A stretch of DNA of 64,000 bases from an uncultured Clostridia bacterium (GCA_947174415.1 CAMWIW010000006.1:1-64000); one strand, 5' to 3'; positions 43,770 through 53,040 are shown, numbered from the stretch's first letter. Notes: generated by a model from the letters alone, not told the origin. Numbers and translations: made by a program.

Positions 43770-45851
43770 ATGAGGCTTCCCGAAATGTTCGGCGAAAACG
43801 TGTTTAACGACTCGGTGCAGAAAGAAACCTTGCCCAGCGAAGTTTACAAGGCTTTGAGAGAAACTATCGAAGCGGGCAAACAGCTTGACGTGTCTATCGC
43901 GGGTGCGGTTGCGTCGGCTATGAAGAAATGGGCGGTGTCAAAAGGCGCAACCCATTATACGCATTGGTTTCAGCCCCTCACGGGTTTAACCGCCGAAAAA
44001 CACGACAGCTTCATCGAACCTGAGGGCGACAAGGTTATTATGCGCCTTACGGGCAAAAGCCTTATTATAGGCGAGTCAGACGCGTCCAGCTTCCCTTCGG
44101 GCGGCTCGCGCGCAACGTATATGGCTCGCGGCTATACCGCGTGGGACCCTACCTCGCCCGCATTCGTAAAAGAGGGCACGCTGTACATACCTACCGTATT
44201 CGTGTCCTACACGGGTGAAACTCTCGATAAAAAATCGCCCCTTTTGCGCTCTATGAACGCAATCGACAAGCAGGGCAAAAGACTTTTAAAGTGCTTCGGA
44301 ATTACCTGTAAAAAGGTATCTTGCGAAACAGGACCTGAGCAGGAGTATTTCCTCATTTCCGAAGAAGAGTACTTCAAAAGAAAAGATTTAATTCTTACGG
44401 GAAGAACGCTCTTCGGCGCGCCCGTAACGAGGGGACAGGAACTTGAAGACCACTACTTCGGCGTATTAAAGCCTGAAATCGCGGCGTATATGCGCGACTT
44501 GGACGAAGAGCTTTGGAGCTACGGCATACTTTCCAAAACCAAGCATAACGAAGTCGCTCCCGCGCAGCACGAAATGGCGCCCGTCTATTCAAAAACGAAC
44601 GTCGCGGTTGATACGAATATGCTCACTATGGAGCTTATGAAGAAAGTCGCGCACAAGCACGGGTTAGTGTGCCTTTTGCACGAAAAACCCTTCAAAGGCA
44701 TCAACGGAAGCGGCAAGCATAACAATTGGTCGGTTTCAACCGATACGGGCTTAAACCTATTAAAGCCCGGCGATAATCCCGAAAGCAACACCCTGTTCAA
44801 GCTCGCTTTAACAGCGGTTATTAAGGCGGTTGACGATTATCAGGGCGTACTTCGCGCCTCGGTTGCGTCTGCGGGCAACGACCACAGACTCGGTGCGGAC
44901 GAAGCGCCTCCCGCAATTATATCAGTGTATTTGGGCGACCAGCTCGGCGCGCTCGTTGACAGTATCGTAAAAGGCGAGAACTACGTTGCAAGCAAGAAGT
45001 CGGAAGGCTCTATCGGCGTTCCCGAAAGTCCCATTTTCCCCAAAGACGCAACGGACAGAAACAGGACCTCGCCCTTTGCGTTCACGGGCAACAAATTCGA
45101 GTTCCGTATGCTCGGCTCGCAAGCTAACGTAGCAGATGCGAACATAGGACTTAACACAATCGTTGCCGACGCGTTCGAGCAGTTCGCAAACGAGCTCGAA
45201 GGCAAGAAGGACGTTGAAAAAGCGGCGGAGGCAATCATTAAGCGAGAGCTTAAAGCTCACTACCGCATAATTTTCAATCACGACGGTTACGGTCCTGAGT
45301 GGGAAGGCGAGGCTGCAAAGCGCGGGCTATTGAACAGCAAAAACACCGCGGACGCTACCACGGTCCTGTATGAAGATAAGAACGTAGACGTGTTCGTCCG
45401 CCAAGGCGTTTATACCAAGGCGGAGGCAAAGGCAAGAGCGGATATACGGCTTGAAAACTACACCAAGATTATAAACATAGAAGCCCTTACCATGGTTGAA
45501 ATGGCAAAGCGCGATATTATTCCTGCCGTATCGGACTTCATAGCCGAACTCTGTCAGAACGTTGCGGCAAAACAAGCCGTATGCGATAAAATTCCTTTTG
45601 AGACTGAGAAGAATATAATTGCCCGTCTTTCGGAGCTTAACGATAAGACGAGCGCGGCGGTTGCGAAGCTTGAAAGCGACCTGAAAGCCGTTGACAAGAG
45701 CAAGGTAATCGAGGCTTCCCAAGCAATGGCGCATACGGTAATTCCCGATATGGAAGAGATAAGAAAGACCGTTGACGAAATGGAAACGCTGACTTCATCC
45801 GACTATTGGCCGTATCCTACGTACTTCGATTTGTTATATAGCGTAAAATAA
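43770..45851 (+). CDS. glnN: Glutamine synthetase type III
   Basis: The 693-residue GSIII makes glutamine from glutamate, ammonia and ATP. Length and N-terminus (MRLPEMFGENVFNDSV) separate it from types I and II. Visible landmarks are THYTHWFQPLTG, EPEGDKVIMRLTGKSLIIGE, ETGPEQEYFLI, APAQHEMAPVY with metal ligands, and NGSGKHNNWSVSTDTG with the ATP/glutamate site. It is monocistronic with its own promoter and terminator. No nitrogen-regulatory genes are nearby. Confidence 0.96.
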   Translation: MRLPEMFGENVFNDSVQKETLPSEVYKALRETIEAGKQLDVSIAGAVASAMKKWAVSKGATHYTHWFQPLTGLTAEKHDSFIEPEGDKVIMRLTGKSLIIGESDASSFPSGGSRATYMARGYTAWDPTSPAFVKEGTLYIPTVFVSYTGETLDKKSPLLRSMNAIDKQGKRLLKCFGITCKKVSCETGPEQEYFLISEEEYFKRKDLILTGRTLFGAPVTRGQELEDHYFGVLKPEIAAYMRDLDEELWSYGILSKTKHNEVAPAQHEMAPVYSKTNVAVDTNMLTMELMKKVAHKHGLVCLLHEKPFKGINGSGKHNNWSVSTDTGLNLLKPGDNPESNTLFKLALTAVIKAVDDYQGVLRASVASAGNDHRLGADEAPPAIISVYLGDQLGALVDSIVKGENYVASKKSEGSIGVPESPIFPKDATDRNRTSPFAFTGNKFEFRMLGSQANVADANIGLNTIVADAFEQFANELEGKKDVEKAAEAIIKRELKAHYRIIFNHDGYGPEWEGEAAKRGLLNSKNTADATTVLYEDKNVDVFVRQGVYTKAEAKARADIRLENYTKIINIEALTMVEMAKRDIIPAVSDFIAELCQNVAAKQAVCDKIPFETEKNIIARLSELNDKTSAAVAKLESDLKAVDKSKVIEASQAMAHTVIPDMEEIRKTVDEMETLTSSDYWPYPTYFDLLYSVK

Positions 45852-45859
45852 AGCATAAA

Positions 45860-45885
45860 AAGTCCCCTATCGAGGGGGCTTTTTT
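45860..45885 (+). terminator. Rho-independent terminator after glnN
   Basis: AAGTCCCCT and AGGGGGCTT form a stem with an ATCG loop, followed by TTTTTT. Confidence 0.88.
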
Positions 45886-45886
45886 A

Positions 45887-45915
45887 ATGACAATTTTTCA
45901 AGTGCATGTTATAAT
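45887..45915 (+). promoter_or_regulatory. Promoter of the ClC gene with no room for a leader
   Basis: ATGACA (45887-45892), a 17-nt spacer and TATAAT (45910-45915) lie only 8 nt before the ATG at 45924. There is no Shine-Dalgarno, so the transcript is probably leaderless. Confidence 0.7.
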
Positions 45916-45923
45916 GCTATACA

Positions 45924-47516
45924 ATGAAGAAGTATTCGCGATTGGTATGGGATAACGCCCTGAATATGATTATAATGTCCGTGCTTACGGGACTCTTTGC
46001 GGGCGTTGTCGTTACCTTTTATAATATTTTAATGTCGCTTGGCGAGGAAAAGGCAGAGGGGCTGTATTCGCTGTTTCTTGAAAACCCTGCGTTTATCCCG
46101 CTGTTATTCGTCGGGCTTGCGGCGGGCGCACTCGTTATAGGCACGCTCGTTAAATTCGTCCCTATGATACGCGGAAGCGGAATTCCGCAGATAGAGGGAG
46201 CGGCGCGCGGAGTGGTGCGCTTTAAATGGTATATTACCCTCACCTCGATGTTTGCGGCGTCTTTGGCTTGCGTATTTATGGGCTATCCCGCGGGTGCGGA
46301 AGGCCCTTCGTTGGAGATAGGCGGCTGCTGCGGCTCGGCTACTGGTACGCTTTTAAAGCGCAACCAAATGGTCAAAAGGTTGCAGATTGCAAGCGGCGCG
46401 TCGGCGGGTCTTGCAGTTGCGTTCAACGCGCCCATAACGGGCGTGGTGTTTGCCTTAGAGGAAGCTTTCCGCTCGTTCTCGCCGCAGGTGTTTATCTGCG
46501 CGGCAATAAGCGTAGTTACCGCCGTAGTTACGCGTAACGCTATCCGACCCGCCTTGGATTACGGCGTAGGCTTTGCATTCGAGGGGTTTAGATTTTCTGA
46601 AGAAATTAGTTTTGACTTCTTCTTATGGGTTGCGCTTGCCGCGCTCGTAGTCTCGCTCGCAGGCGTCGGGTTCTATTACCTCGTATTCGCAACCAAACGC
46701 CTTTTCAGAAAAATAACCTTTTTAAAGGGAGTGGGCAAGTATATAATCCCCTTCGTGCTTGCGGGCGCGTTCGGACTTATTACCCTTTATTCCCTCGGCG
46801 GCGGACACAGCTTTATCGACGCGCTCTCCTCAAACGGAGAGGGAGAAATAAGCGTGTTCGGCATAGGGCTTATAGCAAGCCTTGTAATTATCGTTGTTAT
46901 CCGCTTTATCACTGCGGTTATGACAATGGGCTGCGGCGTGCCGTGCGGCGTGTTTATTCCTATGCTTGCAATCGGCGCGGGGCTTGGCGCAATTCTGTCC
47001 GAGCTTTTCAAAATGGGAGGAATGGACGCAGTTTATTCCGACTATCTTATAATTATCTGTATGGCAGCGTTCTTTACCTGCATAGTCAAAGCGCCTATTA
47101 CGGGTATCGTTATGGTATTCGAGCTTACGGGACAGTTCGTAAACTTCTTGCCCGCGCTTTTGGGCATTGCGATAGGCTATCTTATAGGAATGGTATTCAA
47201 GACGGAAGCCATTTACGAAAAGAACTTGGAGCAGTACATCGCGGACGAAAAACTGTACGATAAGGTGGAGAAAGTTCGTCTCGAACTCAAAGTTATGGAG
47301 AACTCTAAGGCGGACGGCGCGGCTGTCAGAAAAATCGTGTGGCCTACGAACGGGCTTGTCGTCGGCGTGGTGAAAGAGGACGGCTCAACTACGGTTGCAG
47401 ACGGCGAAACCGTGCTTCACGCAGGCGAGGAAATAATTTTCGAGTGCGAAACGGACGACGAAAAAGAACTTCTCGAATATATGTATTCCATAGTCGGAAA
47501 ACAAGACAAAGGCTAA
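45924..47516 (+). CDS. ClC-family chloride channel or chloride/proton antiporter with C-terminal TrkA-C-like domain
   Basis: The 530-residue protein has 10-12 hydrophobic segments. The ion-pathway motifs are GSGIPQIEG, then YPAGAEGPSLEIGG, where the gating glutamate of the usual G(R/K)EGP is kept but the basic residue is Ala, and CGVFIPMLAIGAGLG. The gating Glu suggests a proton-coupled antiporter. Residues ~460-530 form a TrkA-C-like cytosolic domain (IVWPTNGLVVGVVKEDG, LHAGEEIIFEC). It is transcribed alone from a promoter that abuts the ATG. Confidence 0.92.
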   Translation: MKKYSRLVWDNALNMIIMSVLTGLFAGVVVTFYNILMSLGEEKAEGLYSLFLENPAFIPLLFVGLAAGALVIGTLVKFVPMIRGSGIPQIEGAARGVVRFKWYITLTSMFAASLACVFMGYPAGAEGPSLEIGGCCGSATGTLLKRNQMVKRLQIASGASAGLAVAFNAPITGVVFALEEAFRSFSPQVFICAAISVVTAVVTRNAIRPALDYGVGFAFEGFRFSEEISFDFFLWVALAALVVSLAGVGFYYLVFATKRLFRKITFLKGVGKYIIPFVLAGAFGLITLYSLGGGHSFIDALSSNGEGEISVFGIGLIASLVIIVVIRFITAVMTMGCGVPCGVFIPMLAIGAGLGAILSELFKMGGMDAVYSDYLIIICMAAFFTCIVKAPITGIVMVFELTGQFVNFLPALLGIAIGYLIGMVFKTEAIYEKNLEQYIADEKLYDKVEKVRLELKVMENSKADGAAVRKIVWPTNGLVVGVVKEDGSTTVADGETVLHAGEEIIFECETDDEKELLEYMYSIVGKQDKG

Positions 47517-47535
47517 TTTTGCCAAATGGCAACCG

Positions 47536-47564
47536 TTGACAATACGGCGATTAAATTATATAAT
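47536..47564 (+). promoter_or_regulatory. Perfect consensus promoter of the S-4TM-like gene
   Basis: TTGACA (47536-47541), a 17-nt spacer and TATAAT (47559-47564). The GTG at 47607 has a near-ideal AGGAGGT site. Confidence 0.85.
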
Positions 47565-47606
47565 TGATTAAGGCGCGCCGCGTAAAATAAAATTAGGAGG
47601 TGGACC

Positions 47607-48764
47607 GTGAATAAAGTTGACGAAAGATGCGGAAAGAACAAACACGCAAAATTTCATTACGCTTCGAATCGTATTTTTACGGAATTGAAAGTAATAAAAG
47701 TTCTTCTCTATATTCTTGCGATAGTTCCCGTCGTTCTTTCGTTTATTCCGCAGGTTAAATCCACCCATAGCCTTATTTGTTCCATAATTTCCTTTGCGCT
47801 GTCTATTGTAACGGAGTGCGTAACTTCGTTTTTAACCAAGCACAAGGACGCGGGCATACACTCTCTGCAACTTTACGAAACGGGCGTAACGGGTTCGCCT
47901 TTTTCAAAAATAGAATATGACAGGGAAATGACCAACGATTTGAACGAGCTTGCCATAAGAAAGGGCTTGGCAAAAGCTCAGAACGTTGAAGAAAAATATA
48001 AAATCTCCGTTCCCGACGACATTATCGACGATTACAGTTATCTGTATATCTGCCGTATAAGCGCGGCAACCAACAAGTATCTTTTAAGCAGAATTTTCTA
48101 CATATATTTCTTCTTCTTAATGGGTATAGTCGCGCTGTTCGTGGGAATGATTTTCCTTAAAACCGAAACGACCGAGTATCTTGCGCTTATCATTGCGTTT
48201 TATCCGCTTGTAAGTCCCATAATAAAGGACTGTAACAGTGCAAAGGAATGTATGCGCAACTGCACCAAAACCTGTGCGGACATAGATAACTTTTTCGCGG
48301 ACGGCGACGTTTCGACCGAGCGGCTTGCAAGAATGCACTATTACGTCCAACAGCTCGAATACGAAATGTACAGAAACCGCCCCGTCGTTTTCAACTTCTT
48401 TAAGAGAATGTTCCGTAAAGGCGTTGAAGTGTTGCAGACGGGCGTAACCGACAGATTTCGCGCCGCAATCGTCGAACTGAAACAAAAAGCGCTGATCCAA
48501 AGGGGAGTAATAGCTCAGCCCAGAGGCAAGTCGCTCATTGTTCAGCAAGAAATCGATTTGGAAACCTTGACTAAGCTCGAAAGAAAGAAAAAACTGCAAA
48601 AGGCTCAAAAGCAGCTTGCCGTAACCGACGCGGGCGGAAAAGTAGCCAAGCCTGTGCAAAAACCCGCTCAACAGTCAGCGAAAAAGCCCGTCGCAAGCAC
48701 CTCCAAAACTCCGAAGGTAAAGACGGCTAAAAAAACGGCTAAATCCAACACTAAAAAGAAATAG
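47607..48764 (+). CDS. S-4TM/SLATT-like four-helix membrane protein with basic tail
   Basis: The 385-residue protein has two hydrophobic helices near residues 28-75 and two near 164-202, with a cytosolic stretch between. That stretch begins AGIHSLQLYETGVTGSPFSK, resembling the 'IQ..FD..V..LPW' segment of S-4TM proteins, which were predicted by comparative genomics to be pore-forming effectors in nucleotide-signalled conflict systems. After a helical cytosolic region (~205-340) comes a Lys/Ala/Pro-rich tail (340-385: AKKPVASTSKTPKVKTAKK). The start is GTG at 47607. No nucleotide cyclase or sensor gene is adjacent. The family call is by pattern, not by a search. Confidence 0.6.
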   Translation: MNKVDERCGKNKHAKFHYASNRIFTELKVIKVLLYILAIVPVVLSFIPQVKSTHSLICSIISFALSIVTECVTSFLTKHKDAGIHSLQLYETGVTGSPFSKIEYDREMTNDLNELAIRKGLAKAQNVEEKYKISVPDDIIDDYSYLYICRISAATNKYLLSRIFYIYFFFLMGIVALFVGMIFLKTETTEYLALIIAFYPLVSPIIKDCNSAKECMRNCTKTCADIDNFFADGDVSTERLARMHYYVQQLEYEMYRNRPVVFNFFKRMFRKGVEVLQTGVTDRFRAAIVELKQKALIQRGVIAQPRGKSLIVQQEIDLETLTKLERKKKLQKAQKQLAVTDAGGKVAKPVQKPAQQSAKKPVASTSKTPKVKTAKKTAKSNTKKK

Positions 48765-48769
48765 TTATT

Positions 48770-48795
48770 GCGCGGGCGTAAATCCGCGCTTTTTT
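48770..48795 (+). terminator. Rho-independent terminator
   Basis: GCGCGG and CCGCGC form a short stem around an 8-nt loop, followed by TTTTTT. The T-run immediately precedes the purA -35 box. Confidence 0.75.
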
Positions 48796-48796
48796 A

Positions 48797-48825
48797 TTGA
48801 CTAAACGCGCCGCTTGCTTTATAAT
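48797..48825 (+). promoter_or_regulatory. Promoter of purA
   Basis: TTGACT (48797-48802), a 17-nt spacer and TATAAT (48820-48825), 32 nt before the ATG at 48858. No purine riboswitch or PurR-box was recognised in the short leader. Confidence 0.8.
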
Positions 48826-48857
48826 GTATAGAGTAATAAATCTACACAGGTGATAAT

Positions 48858-50138
48858 ATGCTAACGAGTATCTGCGGAATTAACTGGGGCGACGAAGGCA
48901 AGGGAAGAATGGTAGACCTTCTTTCCGAAAAGTTCGATATCGTCTGCCGCTATCAAGGCGGAAACAATGCGGGCCATACCGTCATTAACGAAAAGGGAAA
49001 ATTTATTTTGAACCTTCTGCCCTCGGGTATTTTAAGAGATAACGTCGTAAACGTTCTCGGCTGCGGAATGGTAATCGATATAAGACACCTCTGCGGCGAA
49101 ATCGAAAGGCTCAGAGAGGGCGGCATAACAATCACCCCCGAAAATCTGAAAATCAGCGATAAAGCCATAATAACGATGCCCTACAACGTTTTGCAGGACG
49201 TAATGGAAGAGGACAGGCTCACGAAAGCTACGGGCAAGCCTTACGGCTCGACCCGCCGCGGCATTGCACCCGTATATGCCGATAAATATATGAAGAAGGC
49301 GTTCAGAATGGGCGAGCTTTTAAACACCGCGCTTCTGTACAAGCGGCTTCCCGATATCGTCGAGTGGAAGAATATGACCGTTAAAGCTTACGGTTACAAT
49401 CCCGTTACCGTGGACGAAATGATCGATTATTTCGAAACTTACGGCAAGCCCCTTGCAAAGTACGTCTGCGATACGGGTCTGTATCTTAACGAAGCAAACA
49501 AGCAGGGTAAGAATATTATGTTCGAAGCTCAGCTCGGCGCGCTGCGCGATATCGACTTCGGCATAGTTCCCTATACCTCGTCATCGTCAACGATTGCGGC
49601 GTACGCACCTATCGGCGCGGGCGTTCCCAACCTTAAACTGAATAATTCCATAGGTATAATGAAAGCCTATTCGAGCTGTGTGGGCGCAGGACCTTTCACT
49701 TGCGAATATTTCGGCGAAAAAGCGGAAAAGCTGCGCGAGCTCGGCGGCGAATACGGCGCGGCTACGGGCAGACCGAGAAGGGTAGGACCTTTCGACGTTG
49801 TTGCTTCCCGCTACGGTATACGCTGTCAGGGCGCGGACGAAATAGCTCTTACAAAGCTTGACGTTCTCGACGGCTATAAAGAGATTGAAATTTGCACGCA
49901 CTATCTTTTGGACGGCAAGGTCATAGACGAATTCCCGTTCACCGACGTATTAGACGAGTGCAAGCCCGTCTTTGAAAAGGTCAAAGGTTGGAACTGCAAC
50001 ATTACGAAGTGCAGGAAGAAAGAGGATTTGCCCAAAGAAGCAATAGAGTATATCCACCTTTTGGAAAAGCTGTGCGAATGTAAAATAAAGTACGTTTCGG
50101 TCGGCGCAGAGCGCGAAGCGTGCATAGAAATGTATTGA
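48858..50138 (+). CDS. purA: Adenylosuccinate synthetase
   Basis: PurA joins IMP and aspartate with GTP in AMP synthesis. The 426 residues show the P-loop-like NWGDEGKGRMVDLL with the catalytic Asp, NNAGHTV with the catalytic His, GSTRRGIAPVYADKY, and SSTIAAYAPIG near the IMP site. RHRY-type C-terminal residues are replaced by ATGRPRRVGPFDVVASRYG, which binds IMP/aspartate. Transcribed alone; a bidirectional hairpin follows. Confidence 0.96.
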   Translation: MLTSICGINWGDEGKGRMVDLLSEKFDIVCRYQGGNNAGHTVINEKGKFILNLLPSGILRDNVVNVLGCGMVIDIRHLCGEIERLREGGITITPENLKISDKAIITMPYNVLQDVMEEDRLTKATGKPYGSTRRGIAPVYADKYMKKAFRMGELLNTALLYKRLPDIVEWKNMTVKAYGYNPVTVDEMIDYFETYGKPLAKYVCDTGLYLNEANKQGKNIMFEAQLGALRDIDFGIVPYTSSSSTIAAYAPIGAGVPNLKLNNSIGIMKAYSSCVGAGPFTCEYFGEKAEKLRELGGEYGAATGRPRRVGPFDVVASRYGIRCQGADEIALTKLDVLDGYKEIEICTHYLLDGKVIDEFPFTDVLDECKPVFEKVKGWNCNITKCRKKEDLPKEAIEYIHLLEKLCECKIKYVSVGAEREACIEMY

Positions 50139-50151
50139 TTTAAATAAAAAT

Positions 50152-50180
50152 CCGCCCGCGGAATTAAATTCCGCGGGCGG
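50152..50180. terminator. Bidirectional terminator hairpin
   Basis: CCGCCCGCGGAATT pairs with AATTCCGCGGGCGG, with AAAAAT on one side and TTATTTTT on the other. It serves purA and the convergent vWA gene. Confidence 0.88.
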
Positions 50181-50186
50181 TTATTT

Positions 50187-51701
50187 TTATGAGTATGCGG
50201 GGTGCTCTGAGGCTGTGCCTACCAAGGTTACGAATTCTTGCTTTAACAAATCTCCGCTTATATATGCAGACAAGCCGTCAAGCCTGTTTAAAACGCTTTC
50301 AAACGACGCGTTGCCCTTGTAGGCGGACTGCCTTAATATAAGCCCGAACTCGGCAACACAGGCTATGAATTTGAAATCCTCGTTTTCGGAGGCGGAAGCA
50401 ACGAGATAAACATCGCTTTTCGCGCTGTCGTTTATCTCTTCCGAGGTGCGCACATCCTTATATCGGATTTCAATCTCCGCAAGCTTTGCGTCTGCGCCCA
50501 CTTCGTCGGGCATATCGAAGTCGGCAAGCTTTATCTCGTACAGAGCGGCAACGCAGAGATTGCTGCCAATCTCGCCCGCGTCAGCGTTCTCGTTATCGAA
50601 ATCTGCGCCCGAGATAATCTTCGTATCGTAGCCTATAAGTCTGTACTTTTCCACCGCGTCCGTAAACGTTACGCCCGCTTTCGCGTCCTTTGCCACAGTC
50701 TTTAAAGTGCCGCTCAATTCTTTCGTAAAGACCTTATCGGCTTCGGTTTGGTTGTCAAGGTAGGCGTAGTTTCCGTTCCCGCACGTCGCAAGCGTTTCTA
50801 AAATGCTGTCGCGCGTGTTGCCCATTCCCACGCCCAAAACGGAGAGGTAAATTCCGCTTTTGGCTTTTTCCTGTATGAACTCTTTAAGTTCGTCTTGAGA
50901 GGTCATTCCCACGTTAAAGTCGCCGTCGGAAATTAATATTATACGGTTATTGCCGCCCGCGATAAAACGGCTTTCCGCCAAGCGGTATGCTCTTTCAAGT
51001 CCGTCGCCGCCGCTCGTCGCGCCGCTTGCAACAAGCTTGTTTACGGCGTTCTTGATTGCCGTCTTGTTGTCAGCCGTACATTCCTTGCCCTCTAAAACGG
51101 TTTTAACGCCGCTGGCGTAAGTAACCAAAGACACCGCGTCGTTTGCGCCCAAGCCGTCAACTAATTTGCATATTCCGTGTTTTGCAAGCCCTATTCTGTC
51201 CTCACCTGCCATAGAGCCTGACACGTCGATAAGGAAAACGTAGTTGCAGTTTTCGCCGTCAAGGTCGTATTCTGCGGTTTTAACGCCCGCAAGCATTAAC
51301 ATATTTTCTTCGTTCCACGGGCAGGGCGCAAGATAGGAGGAAACCTCTACGGCCTTTTCCGTCGGTGCGGTAAAGTCGTAATCGAAGTAGTTTATCATTT
51401 CTTCTATACGCACGCTGTCGGGCGCAACCGTCCGACCGTCTGTTATCTGACGCCTTACAAGCGAATAGGTCGCAGTGTTTCTGTCAAGCGAGAAGTAGGA
51501 GGACGGCTCGGCTTCAACCGTCTTGAAACCGTTTTCCGTTACCGAGTTGTAGTCGTAGTTTCCCGCCTCGAAATCGGACGGTGAAGTCGTTCCGCCCCAA
51601 CCGTCGCCGCTAATCCAACCGCCGCCTGCGCTGCACGCACAAAAGCCTACGCACGCCGCGCCTATTAAAGATATTGAAATCAAAGCTAATTTCTTTTTCA
51701 T
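50187..51701 (-). CDS. YfbK-like von Willebrand factor A domain lipoprotein
   Basis: The 504-residue protein has a signal sequence with cysteines near residues 17-23 (lipobox imperfect), so it is secreted, probably as a lipoprotein. A YfbK-type N-terminal region (FSLDRNTATYSLVRRQI, RIEEMINYFDYDF) precedes a vWA domain with the MIDAS motif DVSGSMAG. A C-terminal DUF3520-like region (LIGYDTKIISGADFDNE) follows. Its ligand is unknown. It lies downstream of an ECF sigma factor and a membrane protein on the same strand, an arrangement I recall for this family, and is probably part of that regulon. Confidence 0.85.
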   Translation of the reverse strand: MKKKLALISISLIGAACVGFCACSAGGGWISGDGWGGTTSPSDFEAGNYDYNSVTENGFKTVEAEPSSYFSLDRNTATYSLVRRQITDGRTVAPDSVRIEEMINYFDYDFTAPTEKAVEVSSYLAPCPWNEENMLMLAGVKTAEYDLDGENCNYVFLIDVSGSMAGEDRIGLAKHGICKLVDGLGANDAVSLVTYASGVKTVLEGKECTADNKTAIKNAVNKLVASGATSGGDGLERAYRLAESRFIAGGNNRIILISDGDFNVGMTSQDELKEFIQEKAKSGIYLSVLGVGMGNTRDSILETLATCGNGNYAYLDNQTEADKVFTKELSGTLKTVAKDAKAGVTFTDAVEKYRLIGYDTKIISGADFDNENADAGEIGSNLCVAALYEIKLADFDMPDEVGADAKLAEIEIRYKDVRTSEEINDSAKSDVYLVASASENEDFKFIACVAEFGLILRQSAYKGNASFESVLNRLDGLSAYISGDLLKQEFVTLVGTASEHPAYS

Positions 51702-51771
51702 TTTCCACCCCGTCCGCGTTTTCTGTAATTACAACGAATTGAAAGCGCGGTGTGTCCCGCTAATTTGCAAA

Positions 51772-52467
51772 TCAGTTTTGCAAAAGCAGTTCAAGGCATT
51801 TAATATAAGAGTTCTCGTCCGAGGACTGAACGTTGAAGTAAAATTTTATTCCGCCCTTTTCGACTAAAAGCTTATTTACCGGCTCGCCGTTTTTGGCAAT
51901 CTCTTTGGTAAGGCGGTAAGAAAGTCCGCGGTAATTCCCTGCCGCGCCGTCCGCGTAAGCGGTAAGCGGTTCGAAAGTGTTTTCGGTAAATTCAACGATA
52001 ATTTCGGCGTCGTATCTTACACCCGCAATAAGCGTAACTTGCGCATAAGCGAATGCCGTCTCACCGTCGGCAAAGTGAGATGTAACGGCAGTTCTCACGT
52101 CGGCGTTACCCGCGTACGCAAGCGTTTCGATAAATTTTAAAGACCCGTCAACCGAAGAGAGAGTGTAAGCGTCGGCGTCTATATATTCGACTTCGGAAAC
52201 GCCGTAAATTTTTGCTGTCTGCCCGTCGCCGGCTGCGCCGCTTTGGTCGAATGCGGAAAAATCCGCCCTTGCGATAAGAACGGCGGCAACGGCAAAGACT
52301 AGCACGAATGAAGCCGCAATCGAGGCAATTTTTGCAAACCTCGGCCACTTGCTTTCGCGCCGTTGAACCGACTTTTTAGCGTCGGCAACTATATTATTGG
52401 GGAGCGCGGGGATTTCAACCCCCTCAAAGTATCCCTCGAATTTTTCTTCAAGCCGTTTGTCTTTCAT
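51772..52467 (-). CDS. Membrane protein, putative anti-sigma factor of the adjacent ECF sigma
   Basis: The 231-residue protein has a ~45-residue cytosolic N-terminus (MKDKRLEEKFEGYFEG), one transmembrane helix (residues ~47-67) and an extracytoplasmic beta-rich domain of ~160 residues. Size, topology and position 24 nt after the ECF sigma gene fit an anti-sigma factor. No zinc-binding HxxxCxxC motif is present, so the assignment rests on context. The extracytoplasmic part resembles no family I know. Confidence 0.65.
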   Translation of the reverse strand: MKDKRLEEKFEGYFEGVEIPALPNNIVADAKKSVQRRESKWPRFAKIASIAASFVLVFAVAAVLIARADFSAFDQSGAAGDGQTAKIYGVSEVEYIDADAYTLSSVDGSLKFIETLAYAGNADVRTAVTSHFADGETAFAYAQVTLIAGVRYDAEIIVEFTENTFEPLTAYADGAAGNYRGLSYRLTKEIAKNGEPVNKLLVEKGGIKFYFNVQSSDENSYIKCLELLLQN

Positions 52468-52491
52468 TTATTTTCCGAATTTACAACGATT

Positions 52492-53040
52492 TTAATCTTC
52501 TTTCCGTCCCGCGGAGAGGAGAATTTTTAAATTATCCTCGGCTTTTCTGATAAGCCTGTCTGCCGCAGATTTACTTATATTCATTTCAGCGGCAACGTCC
52601 CGCACCGTTAAATCGATAAAGTATTTGAAATATATTGCCTGTCTTTCGTCTGGTGCAAGCCGCTTTATAGCCTGTTCAATCATAATCGCGTCGTCCCGTC
52701 TGTCGGGCGAATAGTCGGAAGAGGCAAGAGAGAAGAACTCTTCCGTAGAGGCGGCGGGGTGCGCCTTTTTCTTGCGTATCATGTCAAGGGCGGTGTTTCG
52801 TACTATTTTAAGCACCCACCCGAACGGGTTTTCGTCTTGCTTGTATTTATGCGCAAAGCGCGCTATTTTTATAAGACTGTCGTGAACGACGTCCTCTGCA
52901 CAGTCGCGCCCGACCAAGCTTATTGCAACGGCGAACATTTTCTTGCCTGCAAAAAGGTAAACGCCGTCAAGATAATCGGTTTCTCCTTTGGCAACGCCCG
53001 CTAAAAGCTTATTCAGTTGTTCGCTTTGCTTATCGGGCAC
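52492..53040 (-). CDS. ECF-type RNA polymerase sigma factor
   Basis: The 182-residue sigma-70 factor contains region 2 (AEDVVHDSLIKIARFAHKY, NPFGWVLKIVRNTALDMIRK) and region 4 (LAPDERQAIYFKYFIDLTVRDVAAEMNISKSAADRLIRKAEDNL). The start is GTG at 53040 behind GGAGATACGGC. It heads sigma/anti-sigma/vWA and is divergent from dapF. A minus-strand TTGACA with a 17-nt spacer to CAAAAT precedes it. The signal sensed is unknown. Confidence 0.92.
   Translation of the reverse strand: MPDKQSEQLNKLLAGVAKGETDYLDGVYLFAGKKMFAVAISLVGRDCAEDVVHDSLIKIARFAHKYKQDENPFGWVLKIVRNTALDMIRKKKAHPAASTEEFFSLASSDYSPDRRDDAIMIEQAIKRLAPDERQAIYFKYFIDLTVRDVAAEMNISKSAADRLIRKAEDNLKILLSAGRKED

Noticed and set aside
47523..47606. Possible riboswitch upstream of the S-4TM-like gene
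   Set aside because: After the promoter only about 35 nt of leader remain, with no conserved riboswitch core such as fluoride or c-di-AMP motifs.
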